Shown in pieces: positions 1-8,180 of a stretch of DNA of 64,000 bases. The number at the start of each line of letters is the position of its first letter. Position 1 is the stretch's first letter. Source of the stretch: JACCTH01 sp050741915 (lineage in GTDB: Bacteria > Actinomycetota > Acidimicrobiia > Spongiisociales > ZC4RG35); the NCBI GenBank assembly GCA_050741915.1, contig JBOGEX010000110.1, positions 65,586-129,585 on the forward strand, given 5' to 3'. The notes below the pieces were generated by a model, which saw only the letters and a list, made by a program, of their open reading frames with translations, had not been told where the DNA came from and made no database searches. The position numbers and the translations under genes are program-made.

Positions 1-2
1 GA

Positions 3-1052
3 GTCCCGGAGCGTGGGTTGTCGTTACTCGGGCGCTCCCGGCAACTGCTCGACGAGATGGGTAGATCAGCCACCACCGCCCTGTTGCAGACGGGCTCAGG
101 GGGCGGCGAGGTAAGGCGGTATCGGGAGGCGGTAGCCGCACTCGAGGAAGCGATCCCACTCAGTCGCCAGAGGGATGAAGACTATTCGCTCGCTTACAAC
201 ACTGCCTGGCTGGCGAGGATCCGCTTCGAACAAGGACGCTGGCATGAAGCCATCGAATTGGCCAACGAGGTCGATTTCGGGCGCCAGGGGACCAATCCGA
301 TTTCGCGCATAACTGCCCACAGTGCCCGCGGACGGGTGGGTGTCCGTCGGGGTGGCCCTCGGGGCATCGCTCTGCTCGAGGAGGTGAGCCAGTTGGCGGT
401 CCGCCTCGAACTCCAGCATCGTTGGCCATCGATCGCCGGGATCGCCGAGTACCGCTGGCTGATCGGTGCCCATGACCGCATTACCGAGGTTTTGACCGGA
501 CCCTTCGCCGAGGCGTTGGGCACCGACAGCCAATGGGCGCGGGGCGAACTGGGGTTCTGGATGTGGCGGGCAGGTTTGATCGAGACTGCTCCACCAGGAG
601 CCGCCTATCCGTTTGCGCTGCAAATGGATGGTGACTGGAGGAAAGCCGCCTCTGCCTGGCGGGAGATTGGCTGTCCCTACGAGGAGGCGATGGCGCTCGC
701 CGACGGAGATGAAGCGGCGCTCCTCGAAAGCCTCGAGATCCTGGACGGGCTCGGAGCCCGACCTCTCGCTTCCCTCGTCCGCAAACAGCTAAGGGAACAA
801 GGCGCCAACCACATCCCACGCGGTCCCCGGCCGGCCACTAAGGCCGATAAGGCGGGGCTCACTCCCAGACAGCGGGAGGTGCTCGAACTGATGGCGGACG
901 GTCTCACGAACGCCGAGATCGCCGATCGTCTCTATCTCACGAAGAAAACGGTCGAGCACCATGTCGCGGCGATCCTGCAAAAGACAGGGGTCGACTCGCG
1001 CGCCAAAGCCATCGCCTCGGCGAAAGATGGGGGTAGCCCCATGGCAATCTAG
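3..1052 (+). CDS. LuxR-family transcriptional regulator, C-terminal part (cut by window edge)
   Basis: The frame is open to the first bases of the window, so only the C-terminal ~350 residues are seen; the TTG at 18 has no ribosome site and is probably internal. The last ~60 residues form a LuxR-type DNA-binding helix-turn-helix (LTPRQREVLELMADGLT, then KKTVEHHVAAIL). The part before it is helical and TPR-like, ending in a stretch (EIGCPYEEAMALADG) typical of large ATPase-LuxR (MalT/LAL-like) regulators. The gene at 26671-29237 has the same C-terminal layout and is a paralogue. By family, an N-terminal AAA-type ATPase domain should lie left of the window. The signal sensed is unknown. Confidence 0.85.
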   Translation, partial: VPERGLSLLGRSRQLLDEMGRSATTALLQTGSGGGEVRRYREAVAALEEAIPLSRQRDEDYSLAYNTAWLARIRFEQGRWHEAIELANEVDFGRQGTNPISRITAHSARGRVGVRRGGPRGIALLEEVSQLAVRLELQHRWPSIAGIAEYRWLIGAHDRITEVLTGPFAEALGTDSQWARGELGFWMWRAGLIETAPPGAAYPFALQMDGDWRKAASAWREIGCPYEEAMALADGDEAALLESLEILDGLGARPLASLVRKQLREQGANHIPRGPRPATKADKAGLTPRQREVLELMADGLTNAEIADRLYLTKKTVEHHVAAILQKTGVDSRAKAIASAKDGGSPMAI

Positions 1053-1134
1053 GGGCACGCCCCGATGTGCTTCGGAGGGCGGCATCGTACGTTCCCCTGG
1101 AGGCCGGAAGTCCCGGCTAAGAAAGGAGCGAAAC

Positions 1135-1419
1135 ATGCCGCGCTACATGGTGGAACGCACGTTTCCCGGAGGTCTCGAAATTCCGACTAATGCCGAGGGC
1201 GCAAAGGCCATGGCCGGAGTCGTTTCCAACAACGCCACCGATGGCGTCACCTGGATCACGACCTACGTGACCACCGACAAACTACGGACCGTCTGCATCT
1301 ACGACGGCCCCACCCCGGAGGCAATCCGCAAGGTCGCCGGGATCAACGGGCTTCCCGTGGACTCGGTTACGCCCGTGCGAGTCCTTGACCCCTACTTCTA
1401 TTACGGGGGCGGCGACTGA
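1135..1419 (+). CDS. DUF4242 family protein (SCO4226-like)
   Basis: This 94-residue protein starts at an ATG behind a good ribosome site (GAAAGGAGCG). It matches the DUF4242 pattern: MPRYMVERTFPGG at the start, a middle segment with WITTYVTTDKLRTVCIYDG, then PTPEAIRKVA and a C-terminal RVLDPYFY. The family forms small ferredoxin-like dimers, and the Streptomyces member SCO4226 binds nickel; whether this one does cannot be told. It lies between a LuxR regulator and a secreted nuclease with no obvious functional link. Confidence 0.8.
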   Translation: MPRYMVERTFPGGLEIPTNAEGAKAMAGVVSNNATDGVTWITTYVTTDKLRTVCIYDGPTPEAIRKVAGINGLPVDSVTPVRVLDPYFYYGGGD

Positions 1420-1439
1420 ACCAGCAATAGCCTGGACCG

Positions 1440-2210
1440 GTGAAGCTCCCGAAGCTCTTCGGGCTCCTGCTGGTTGTCGGCTGCAACATTGGCGGCGGCG
1501 CTGAAAACTTAGCGCCGCCGAACTCTGTTTCATCCGAAGTCGTCCAGGTCGAGGAAGTGGTCGATGGTGACAGCTTCCGAACTATCAACTCTGAGGTCAG
1601 GCTGATCGGAGTCAACGCTCCTGAGCGAGACGAGTGCTACGGAACTGAGAGCCGGGAGTGGCTCGCCGAACTGGTCGAGGACAAGGACGTCGAGATCGTG
1701 CCAGACTCGATCGACCAGTTCGGCCGAATCCTGGCCGATGTGAAAGTAGACGACATCTCGCTCAACCGTGAGGCGGTGGCAACGGGACACGCGCTAGCGG
1801 TGACCGCGAGCGATCACCTCGACGATGAGGACGTGGCGAGGCAGGCTGGGCTCGGACTATGGGGAGCCGACATCTGTGGTGCAAGCGGTGCGCCACCCAA
1901 TCTCGTCATCGACGACATATTGTTCGACCCTCCTGGCGACGACCGCGAGGAGTTGATTGTCATCGGGAATCGCTCGGAAGCAGCCATAGACCTCGCCGGA
2001 TTCCAACTTCGGGATGAATCGTCGGTCAACAGGTATGCGTTTCCCTCTTACCGGCTAGCTCCCGGGGGCATCGTCACGGTGTCGACTGGGTGTGATGCGG
2101 CAGCAAACGTGCTCAATTGGTGCACGCTGGGACCGGTATGGAACAACGGCGGCGATGCCGTCATCCTCCTCGATAGCTTCGGCCGCGTGGTTGCCTTTCG
2201 CCGTTACTAA
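1440..2210 (+). CDS. secreted thermonuclease-like lipoprotein with C-terminal lamin-tail-like domain
   Basis: The 256-residue product starts at GTG with a short hydrophobic signal ending in LLVVGCN, which fits a lipobox and membrane anchoring outside the cell. Residues ~35-140 form a staphylococcal-nuclease-like OB fold. The expected catalytic residues are visible: Arg in VRLIGVNAPE, Glu in GTESREWL, and Arg in DQFGRILADV. Residues ~150-256 (VIDDILFDPPGDD, then LAGFQLRDES, and NNGGDAVILLDS) resemble a lamin-tail domain, a common partner of secreted nucleases. The likely role is degradation of extracellular nucleic acid. Confidence 0.85.
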   Translation: MKLPKLFGLLLVVGCNIGGGAENLAPPNSVSSEVVQVEEVVDGDSFRTINSEVRLIGVNAPERDECYGTESREWLAELVEDKDVEIVPDSIDQFGRILADVKVDDISLNREAVATGHALAVTASDHLDDEDVARQAGLGLWGADICGASGAPPNLVIDDILFDPPGDDREELIVIGNRSEAAIDLAGFQLRDESSVNRYAFPSYRLAPGGIVTVSTGCDAAANVLNWCTLGPVWNNGGDAVILLDSFGRVVAFRRY

Positions 2211-2261
2211 CGGCCCACCGAGTGGCTAACTTTCGTACAACGTCTAAACGAGGAGGTTGCG

Positions 2262-2627
2262 ATGTCGCTCAAGGACACACTGAAGGGAGTCCTTTCGAAG
2301 ACCAAAGACCTGGCCGAAGACGCCGCCGAAAAGGCCGGGCCTCTGATGGAGAAGGCCAAGGACATGGCCGGCGAGGCTATGGAGAAGGCCGGACCGATGA
2401 TGGAGAAGGCCAAAGAGAAAGCGGCGCCGGTCGTAGAAAAGGCGAAGGACAAGGCCGGTGAGGTCTGGGACAAGGGCAAGGACAAGGTGGCCGAGGTTCG
2501 TTCGGGTTCGACCTCGACGGATGAGGCCGTCGCGGACGTGGTCGATGCCGCCAAGGACAAGGCGGCAGAACTGGTAGAAGAGACCAAGGACGCGGCCGCC
2601 GACGCGGTGGATGAGGCCAAGTCCTAG
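2262..2627 (+). CDS. Lys/Ala/Glu-rich LEA-like helical protein
   Basis: This 121-residue protein follows a strong ribosome site (AGGAGGTTGCG). It is almost entirely Ala, Lys, Glu, Asp, Met and Val, in imperfect repeats of about 11 residues (variants of MEKAKDMAGEA and VEKAKDKAGEV). It has no Cys, no Trp beyond one residue, and no signal peptide. The composition predicts one long amphipathic helix, as in late-embryogenesis-abundant-like and apolipoprotein-like stress proteins. A role in desiccation, osmotic stress or membrane association is a guess from composition alone. Confidence 0.7.
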   Translation: MSLKDTLKGVLSKTKDLAEDAAEKAGPLMEKAKDMAGEAMEKAGPMMEKAKEKAAPVVEKAKDKAGEVWDKGKDKVAEVRSGSTSTDEAVADVVDAAKDKAAELVEETKDAAADAVDEAKS

Positions 2628-2630
2628 TTT

Positions 2631-2671
2631 CTCCCCCCGCAGGGGAGAGTACCGCCGCAGGCGGGGAGGGG
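2631..2671. repeat. GC-rich double-hairpin intergenic repeat, copy A
   Basis: Two adjacent inverted repeats, CTCCCC/GGGGAG and CCGCC-GCA-GGCGG, are followed by a G-rich run and sit between the LEA-like gene and the aminotransferase. The same plan recurs at 15117-15174. It may act as a transcription terminator or be a dispersed repeat. Confidence 0.5.
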
Positions 2672-2681
2672 TGATCGGGCT

Positions 2682-3860
2682 GTGAAGCGCGTTTCCTCCC
2701 GGGTGGGAGGAATCACAGAATCCGCCACGATGGCGATCACCGAGCGTGCCCGTCAGCTGCGTGCGGCCGGAGAGCCCGTCATCAGCTTGGGAGCGGGCGA
2801 ACCCGACTTCCCGACCCCGACCCACATCGTCGATGCGGCCCGCCGCGCCGCGTCCGACCCCGCCAATCACCACTACACACCTAACGCCGGTCTTCCCGCT
2901 CTGCGCGAGGCAGTGGCGGAGTACACAGCTGAGTTCTCCGGTGCCCGAGTTGTCTCCCAACAGACGCTGGTCACGAATGGAGCGAAGCAGGCCGTCTATC
3001 TCGCTCTGGCGGCGTTGCTCGATCCTGGAGACGAGGTCCTGGTTACAGCTCCTTACTGGGTGACATATCCGGAGGCAACCAAGCTCGCCGGCGGAGTGCC
3101 GGTAGCGGTGGTCACCGACGATTCCACAGGCTTCAAAGCCTCGGTGGAGCAGCTCGAAGCGGCAACTACGCTTCGCACCAAGGGTCTCATCTTTGTCTCA
3201 CCCTCCAATCCGACCGGGGCCGTCTACACGCGGGAGGAAGTCGACACCATCGGACGGTGGGCCGGCGAGCGCGGCATCTGGGTCGTGACCGATGAGATCT
3301 ATCAACGATTGATCTACACGGGCGAGACGTCGGCCGCTTCGATCATCACCGCTCCCGAGCTCGGAGATCGCTGGTTGGCGATCAACGGCGTCGCCAAGAC
3401 CTTCGCCATGACCGGATGGAGGGTCGGATGGCTCGTCGGACCGAGCGATGTGATCAAGGCGGCATCCAGTCACCAGTCCCATCTCACCTCCAACGTCAAC
3501 AACGTGGCCCAACACGCTGCCCTGGCAGGACTCACCGGTCCGAGGCAACCGATCGAGGATATGCGCCAGGCATTCGATCGCAGGCGCCTCCAGATGCATC
3601 GCTGGCTTTCAAAGATGAATGGCGTTTCTTGCGTCGAACCGGAGGGCGCCTTTTACGCTTTCCCCTCGCTGCAACCGCATGTCGAACGGCTGGGATCGTC
3701 GATGGCGGTGGCCTCCTTCCTGCTCGACGAGGCGAAAGTCGCGGTCGTTCCCGGCGAAGCGTTTGGACTGGACAGCTACGCCCGCTTGTCCTACGCCCTT
3801 TCGGACGAGGACCTCGTAACGGCGATGGAGCGCATGGAAGCGGCCCTCGCCCGCGTGTAG
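2682..3860 (+). CDS. pyridoxal-phosphate aminotransferase, class I (aspartate aminotransferase-like)
   Basis: The 392-residue product is a full-length fold-type I aminotransferase starting at GTG. It has the N-terminal SLGAGEPDFPTP substrate-arm motif, the SPSNPTGAVY motif, Asp and Tyr in TDEIYQRL, and the PLP lysine in NGVAKTFAMTGWRVGWLVGP. This matches the AspC/AspB-like subgroup, which moves amino groups between aspartate and 2-oxoglutarate; other amino acids are possible. It stands alone downstream of a GC-rich hairpin repeat and is followed by a second hairpin element at 3884. Confidence 0.9.
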   Translation: MKRVSSRVGGITESATMAITERARQLRAAGEPVISLGAGEPDFPTPTHIVDAARRAASDPANHHYTPNAGLPALREAVAEYTAEFSGARVVSQQTLVTNGAKQAVYLALAALLDPGDEVLVTAPYWVTYPEATKLAGGVPVAVVTDDSTGFKASVEQLEAATTLRTKGLIFVSPSNPTGAVYTREEVDTIGRWAGERGIWVVTDEIYQRLIYTGETSAASIITAPELGDRWLAINGVAKTFAMTGWRVGWLVGPSDVIKAASSHQSHLTSNVNNVAQHAALAGLTGPRQPIEDMRQAFDRRRLQMHRWLSKMNGVSCVEPEGAFYAFPSLQPHVERLGSSMAVASFLLDEAKVAVVPGEAFGLDSYARLSYALSDEDLVTAMERMEAALARV

Positions 3861-3883
3861 TTCGCGATTTCTGTGGGCCGCAA

Positions 3884-3917
3884 CCGTCGTCCAACGACGG
3901 ATTAAACCCAGGGTTTT
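3884..3917 (+). repeat. paired palindromic element, CCGTCGT...ACGACGG plus AAACCCAGGGTTTT (copy 1)
   Basis: A 7-bp stem (CCGTCGT/ACGACGG, 3-base loop) is followed 3 bases later by the near-palindrome AAACCCAGGGTTTT. An almost identical 33-bp copy lies at 29306-29338, and an inverted variant at 13490-13527. Here it follows the aminotransferase on its coding strand and could terminate it. It lies directly before the promoter of the dehydrogenase. Confidence 0.6.
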
Positions 3918-3923
3918 GCTAGA

Positions 3924-3929
3924 TACACT
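3924..3929 (+). promoter_or_regulatory. -10 box (TACACT) of a probably leaderless transcript
   Basis: TACACT lies 8 bases before the GTG at 3938 and fits the actinobacterial TANNNT consensus. With this spacing transcription would begin at or very near the start codon. No convincing -35 was seen. Confidence 0.45.
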
Positions 3930-3937
3930 CGCCGGGA

Positions 3938-5014
3938 GTGGAGACCCCGTCCCAAGCCAAGGCCATGCTGCTGGTCGAACCCAAGCGGCTGCGCTGTCAC
4001 CAGATACCCATTCGTCCCCCGGACAAAGGCGGCTGGTTGGCAATCGAGGCCAATGGCATCTCCGGTGCCGACGTCCAAATTTGGAAGGGCGATCGCGCCG
4101 ATGTCCTCTATCCGCTCGTGCTCGGCCATCAAGTCGTCGGCCGTATAGCTAGCACCGATGGGTCGCTTCCCCACGAGATCGGCACTCGCGTCGTAGTTGA
4201 GCCGGAGCTCCATTGCGGGGTGTGTAGCCGTTGCCGTCTCGGGGTCAGTGGTTGTCGCCAGCGCCGTCCGATCAATAGCTATGGCCGCCTGCCGTCGACG
4301 GAACCGCCCGGTCTCTGGGGCGGACTCGCCGAATACCTCTATCTCGATCCGAGTTCGCGGACTCATGTTGTTTCAGACGACATCACCGCCGAGCTGGCGA
4401 CCTTCGTTCACCCACTAGCCGCCGGGTACACCTGGGCGGTAGAGCTGCCTTTGCTCGAGTCCGGACAGACGGTGATGGTGCTTGGCCCGGGTCCCCGCGG
4501 CTTGGGCTGTGTCATCGCCGCTATGGGAGCTGGCGCCTCCTGGGTTGGCGTCAGCGGGCTCGACGTCGACAGCGATCGGTTAGAGGTGGCAGGACGGCTG
4601 GGCGCGAAGCTCACGATCAACGCCACCACCGAGGATGTTCCGGCGGCAGTGGCCGATCATCTCGGCACCCGTCCCGACGTCGTGGTCGACGTCACTTCCG
4701 ACGATCCCGAAGCCATGTTCACAGCTCTCGACCTGGTTCGTTCCGGGGGAACGGTGATCCTGGCCTCGACCAAGGGGAACCGTCCGGTCCATTTCTTCTC
4801 AGATTTGATCGTTCAGAAACAGCTCACCGTCAAAGGGGCCCTCGGCGCCAGCAGCGCCGCCTACACCTGGGCCGCGTCGCAAATCGCCACCGATCCCCGA
4901 CTCGACGATCTCGTCTCTCACCAGTTTCCGCTGGAAGAGTCATCGCGCGCACTCCAAGCAGCCGCGGGCATGCTCGGCCATGACGAGCTCATGTCCGTCG
5001 CAGTCACTTTCTGA
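3938..5014 (+). CDS. zinc-dependent medium-chain alcohol dehydrogenase family protein
   Basis: The 358-residue protein has the medium-chain dehydrogenase/reductase layout. The N-terminal catalytic domain carries LVLGHQVVGRI and a structural zinc-like cysteine set (CGVCSRCRLGVSGC). The Rossmann segment is VMVLGPGPRGLGCVIAAMGAG, followed by a sugar-binding acidic residue after the second strand. The usual Cys of the catalytic zinc site in the first 40 residues is replaced by ANGISGADVQIWKG (Cys to Ser), so chemistry may differ from classical alcohol dehydrogenases. The substrate is unknown; threonine-dehydrogenase-like or glucose-dehydrogenase-like members are closest in motif style. The start is GTG, probably leaderless. 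It is followed after 11 bases by an MFS carrier and may be cotranscribed. Confidence 0.8.
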   Translation: METPSQAKAMLLVEPKRLRCHQIPIRPPDKGGWLAIEANGISGADVQIWKGDRADVLYPLVLGHQVVGRIASTDGSLPHEIGTRVVVEPELHCGVCSRCRLGVSGCRQRRPINSYGRLPSTEPPGLWGGLAEYLYLDPSSRTHVVSDDITAELATFVHPLAAGYTWAVELPLLESGQTVMVLGPGPRGLGCVIAAMGAGASWVGVSGLDVDSDRLEVAGRLGAKLTINATTEDVPAAVADHLGTRPDVVVDVTSDDPEAMFTALDLVRSGGTVILASTKGNRPVHFFSDLIVQKQLTVKGALGASSAAYTWAASQIATDPRLDDLVSHQFPLEESSRALQAAAGMLGHDELMSVAVTF

Positions 5015-5025
5015 CCGGATTCGAA

Positions 5026-6207
5026 TTGCCTTCCGCGGCGATCACCGCGAACAAGAAAGCGGTGCGAGGTTGGCTGCTGTACGACCTCGCCAACACGATC
5101 TTCGCTCTGGGGGTCATCGGTCTCTATTTTCCCGCCTGGCTGCGCGAGGAAGGGGGACGCGACAGCGCCCTGGCGGTAACTGAAGCCGCGGCTGGAGTGG
5201 CGGTGATCGTCTTGGCCGCCTGGCTCGGCGCCCAAACCGATCGCAGTGGCCGCCGGCTCCCCTTGCTCGCGGTGACCACGGCCTCGGCCATCGTCGCCAC
5301 CTCCCTTCTCGGCAGCTTCGGATTGGGCCCGTCTCTCGTCATTCTCGGGTTCGGGCTGGTCGGCTTCAACCTCGGCTCGGCGCTCTACGACGCTCTGCTC
5401 TCCCAAGTCAGTGACCACCAGAATCGCGGGCGCATCTCTGGCCTCGGCGTCGCCATCGGCTACATGGGCTCTTTCGTCGGACTGGGGATCGGACGGCTCA
5501 CTCTCGAGCGAGGTGGTTATGCGCTCACCTTTCGTTCGCTTGCCCTGGCTTTCTTGGTTTTCGCTGTGCCTCTCTTTGTCTGGTTGCGAGAGGTCCCTGC
5601 ATCGGCGCCGGCCCGCAGAGCAGGAATGATCCAGTCGTGGCGGGCGGCTGCCCGCGAACCGGGGATGGCTCGATTTCTCGTCGGTCGCTTCCTTTACACC
5701 GACGCCATCAACACACTGATCGGCGGCTTCCTCGCCCTTTTCGTGATCTCCGAGCTTGGCCTCAGCACCGACGAGGTCAACACGCTCCTCGCCATCGCCA
5801 TCATCGCTGCCATGGGAGGAGGACTGCTCGGGGGACGAGCGGCAACTCGCATCGGAGCGCGGAAAAGTCTCCGGATGACTCTGCTCGTGTGGGCAGCGGC
5901 GATTCTGCTCGGTGCTTTCGCCGCGGTCTTCGATCTTTCTTCCCTGGTCTGGATCGTGGGGGTGATGGGTGGCCTCGCCCTGGGAGCCACCTGGGCCAGC
6001 GACCGTGTGCTGATGTATGACCTGAGCCCACCCGAAAGGCTGGGCGAGTTCTACGGCCTCTACGCCACCGTCGGCCGTTTCGCCACAATCGTCGGTCCTT
6101 TGGTTTGGGCGCTGATTGTCGACGTTCTCCGATGGGGTCGACCGGCCGCGATGGTGGGACTTTCTGTCTTTGTGCTAGCCGGGTGGCAGGTGATTGGCCG
6201 CAAGTAA
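5026..6207 (+). CDS. MFS transporter, UMF1 (Atg22-like) family
   Basis: This 393-residue membrane protein has about 12 hydrophobic segments. It opens with the UMF1 signature VRGWLLYDLANTIFA and also shows LYDALLSQVSDHQNRGRIS (loop 4/5) and an ATWASDRVLMYDLSPPERLGEFYGLY segment of the kind typical for this family (shown only as a marker: SPPERLGEFYGLYA). UMF1 carriers are related to vacuolar amino-acid exporters; the bacterial substrate is not established. The TTG start follows the dehydrogenase stop by 11 bases. Confidence 0.85.
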   Translation: MPSAAITANKKAVRGWLLYDLANTIFALGVIGLYFPAWLREEGGRDSALAVTEAAAGVAVIVLAAWLGAQTDRSGRRLPLLAVTTASAIVATSLLGSFGLGPSLVILGFGLVGFNLGSALYDALLSQVSDHQNRGRISGLGVAIGYMGSFVGLGIGRLTLERGGYALTFRSLALAFLVFAVPLFVWLREVPASAPARRAGMIQSWRAAAREPGMARFLVGRFLYTDAINTLIGGFLALFVISELGLSTDEVNTLLAIAIIAAMGGGLLGGRAATRIGARKSLRMTLLVWAAAILLGAFAAVFDLSSLVWIVGVMGGLALGATWASDRVLMYDLSPPERLGEFYGLYATVGRFATIVGPLVWALIVDVLRWGRPAAMVGLSVFVLAGWQVIGRK

Positions 6208-6216
6208 CAGCGTCGG

Positions 6217-7194
6217 TCAGGCCCGCGGAAACGGCCGGTGATCGTCGCGATCGATGCCGTGGGTCAAACTTTCTTCGACGAAGTAGGGGACGGGGAGATC
6301 ACGGGTTTCTCGGTGCCCGGCGACTAGGCGGCGGCCGATCTCGGCGAACCAGGTCGAGTTCGGCACCTCCCACGGCCAGGGACGGATGCCTTCCCGCGCC
6401 CCCACCAGAGCTCCCACCATCGTTGCCAGCTGGCTCCCACCCGCCTCCGCTGCCGCTCGCAACACACCGTCTGGACCTTGATTCGAACCGCAAGCCAGGG
6501 CGACGGCTGTCAAAACCCCTTCGGGAGCCTCGGTCCAACCGAACTCCTCGAGCACCCTCCGTGGACCCTCGCTGACCAACGAGCGCGCCTCGAGAAAACG
6601 GTGGGGAAAACGCCGCGCCTCATCGACATTGGTGAAGGTCGCTTCCTCCTCGATCCGAGAGAGAGCCCGGCTGGCAATCTCGGCCGCGGCGGACAAAAGG
6701 TCGCGGCCGGTTTGGCCGAAGCAGCTAGCCGCGGTCGCACCGGCCAGCGCCGCCGTCGCCACTGCTGTGGTGGCGTCGAGGTGCGTCAACCTCGAAACTT
6801 CGAGAGCTCCGACCGTCAGCTCTTCGGGCCGGCGCCGAAACCACACCCCAACCGGGGCTACCCGGGCGGCGGGCTCGGCGCTCGGAACGGAAGAGCGTCG
6901 GGACTGGTCGGATTCGACCGCCGTAACCCATTCCTCGAAGTCGGGGCTGACCGCTCGATACACCGACGGGTTGGACGAATCGGCCGCCAGCTCCGACCAC
7001 TCTCTAGCGAGCGATGACCCTTGCACCCCGTCGTTGGCCATCAGGTGATAGGCCACGACGGTGGCTTGCTGGGTCAGCGCCGAATAGGCGATCTCACTCG
7101 CAGCACCCGCCACGTCTCCGGCCGCGGCGGCCAACAAGGCCCCTGCCCCTTCACCGTTGACGAGCGAAAATAGAGGGCCTTTCGCGTCTGACAA
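6217..7194 (-). CDS. ADP-ribosylglycohydrolase-family protein, probably inactive
   Basis: The 325-residue sequence follows the DraG/ARH fold: N-terminal AAAGDVAGAASE (GDxxGxxxE), RVAPVGVW, SRLTHLDATTAVATAALAG, and a C-terminal TMVGALVGAREG. The metal-binding residues of active enzymes are missing. The N-terminal T-D-D motif is replaced by YSALTQQ, and the C-terminal GGDTDT by GGSQLAT. By family knowledge these aspartates bind the two Mg ions that support ADP-ribose hydrolysis, so this is most likely a binding or regulatory pseudo-enzyme. It starts at TTG and lies convergent to the MFS gene and divergent from the lipid kinase. Confidence 0.75.
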   Translation of the reverse strand: MSDAKGPLFSLVNGEGAGALLAAAAGDVAGAASEIAYSALTQQATVVAYHLMANDGVQGSSLAREWSELAADSSNPSVYRAVSPDFEEWVTAVESDQSRRSSVPSAEPAARVAPVGVWFRRRPEELTVGALEVSRLTHLDATTAVATAALAGATAASCFGQTGRDLLSAAAEIASRALSRIEEEATFTNVDEARRFPHRFLEARSLVSEGPRRVLEEFGWTEAPEGVLTAVALACGSNQGPDGVLRAAAEAGGSQLATMVGALVGAREGIRPWPWEVPNSTWFAEIGRRLVAGHRETRDLPVPYFVEESLTHGIDRDDHRPFPRA

Positions 7195-7253
7195 CGGCTC
7201 CGAGACTAACCAGTTACGCTTTCCCGCCTAGACCCCATCTCGCTCTTTTCGCT

Positions 7254-8180
7254 GTGCAACGACTTCTCCTTATCGCCAACCCCGCCTCTTCTCAATTCAC
7301 CGGTGGCGTCCATCGCAAGGTCTCTCGGATCCTCAGCAAGCGATTTGCGGTCGATCCGGCGTGGCCACAGTCGGCTGATCATGCCCGCCAGCTCACCGCC
7401 CAAGCTGTCGCCGACTCGTATGACGTCGTCGCGGCCATGGGAGGTGACGGGGTTGTTCATCACATCGGTCAGGCCCTGGCCGGAACCGAGACCGCTTTGG
7501 CGGTGATTCCGACCGGGACCACCAACGTCTACTCGCGGCTCTATGGGATTCCGGCCAAGCCAACGGCGGCAGCCAAACTCGTGGTGGGCGCTCACGACCG
7601 CCGCTGGGAGCCGCTGCTCGAGATCGAAGGAGTAAACGAAGTGGGGCCGGTAAGCCAGTACGCCCTGTTTGCCGCCGGCTTCGGCTTCGACGCCGAGGTC
7701 GTCAAGGCCGCTGAGGGCGAGCCCTATCGCAAGTACTGGTTCGGGGGCCTCCATTACGGGCGCAAGGCTGTCGCCACAGTCCTCAGCAAGTACCGCACCC
7801 GCAAGCCGAACTTACTCGTCACCGCCGGAGACCGCCGGGCCGAGGCCGTGGCAGTACTCGCCCAGTTCCATCCGATCTACACCTACTTCGGCAAACTCGC
7901 TCTCACTCTTTCGAAGGTGCCACCGGAGCCTCTCACCCTGCTGGTAGTGGAAGCCATTCCGGCCCGGCGACTGTTTCGGATTGCCGCCAACGTTCTCCTG
8001 CGTCGGAACCTGGCCTCGGTCCCGGGCTTGCGGGTCTGGGAAGGCGTCCAGTCTTTCACCATCACGGCCGATCCTCCCACTGAAGGCCAGGCAGACGGCG
8101 AGCTGAGCGGCGCCTGGAAAGAGGTGGGGGCAACCTGCCGCAGCGGTGCCATGCGGGTAATCGTCCCCCCGTCGACTTAG
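7254..8180 (+). CDS. diacylglycerol/lipid kinase family protein (YegS/DgkB-like)
   Basis: The 308-residue protein carries the DAGK catalytic domain: LLIANPASSQFTGG at the N terminus, the nucleotide-binding AAMGGDGVVHHIGQAL, and AVIPTGTTNVYSRLYGIP. The C-terminal half is the second beta-sandwich domain of this fold, with TADPPTEGQADGE near the end. Such enzymes phosphorylate diacylglycerol or related lipids at the inner membrane face. It starts at GTG and overlaps the end of the convergent GTPase gene by 4 bases. Confidence 0.85.
   Translation: MQRLLLIANPASSQFTGGVHRKVSRILSKRFAVDPAWPQSADHARQLTAQAVADSYDVVAAMGGDGVVHHIGQALAGTETALAVIPTGTTNVYSRLYGIPAKPTAAAKLVVGAHDRRWEPLLEIEGVNEVGPVSQYALFAAGFGFDAEVVKAAEGEPYRKYWFGGLHYGRKAVATVLSKYRTRKPNLLVTAGDRRAEAVAVLAQFHPIYTYFGKLALTLSKVPPEPLTLLVVEAIPARRLFRIAANVLLRRNLASVPGLRVWEGVQSFTITADPPTEGQADGELSGAWKEVGATCRSGAMRVIVPPST

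Noticed and set aside
6481..6492. GATTCGAACC, resembling a tRNA T-arm on the minus strand
   Set aside because: It lies inside the ADP-ribosylglycohydrolase gene, and no acceptor stem, anticodon arm or D-arm can be drawn around it.
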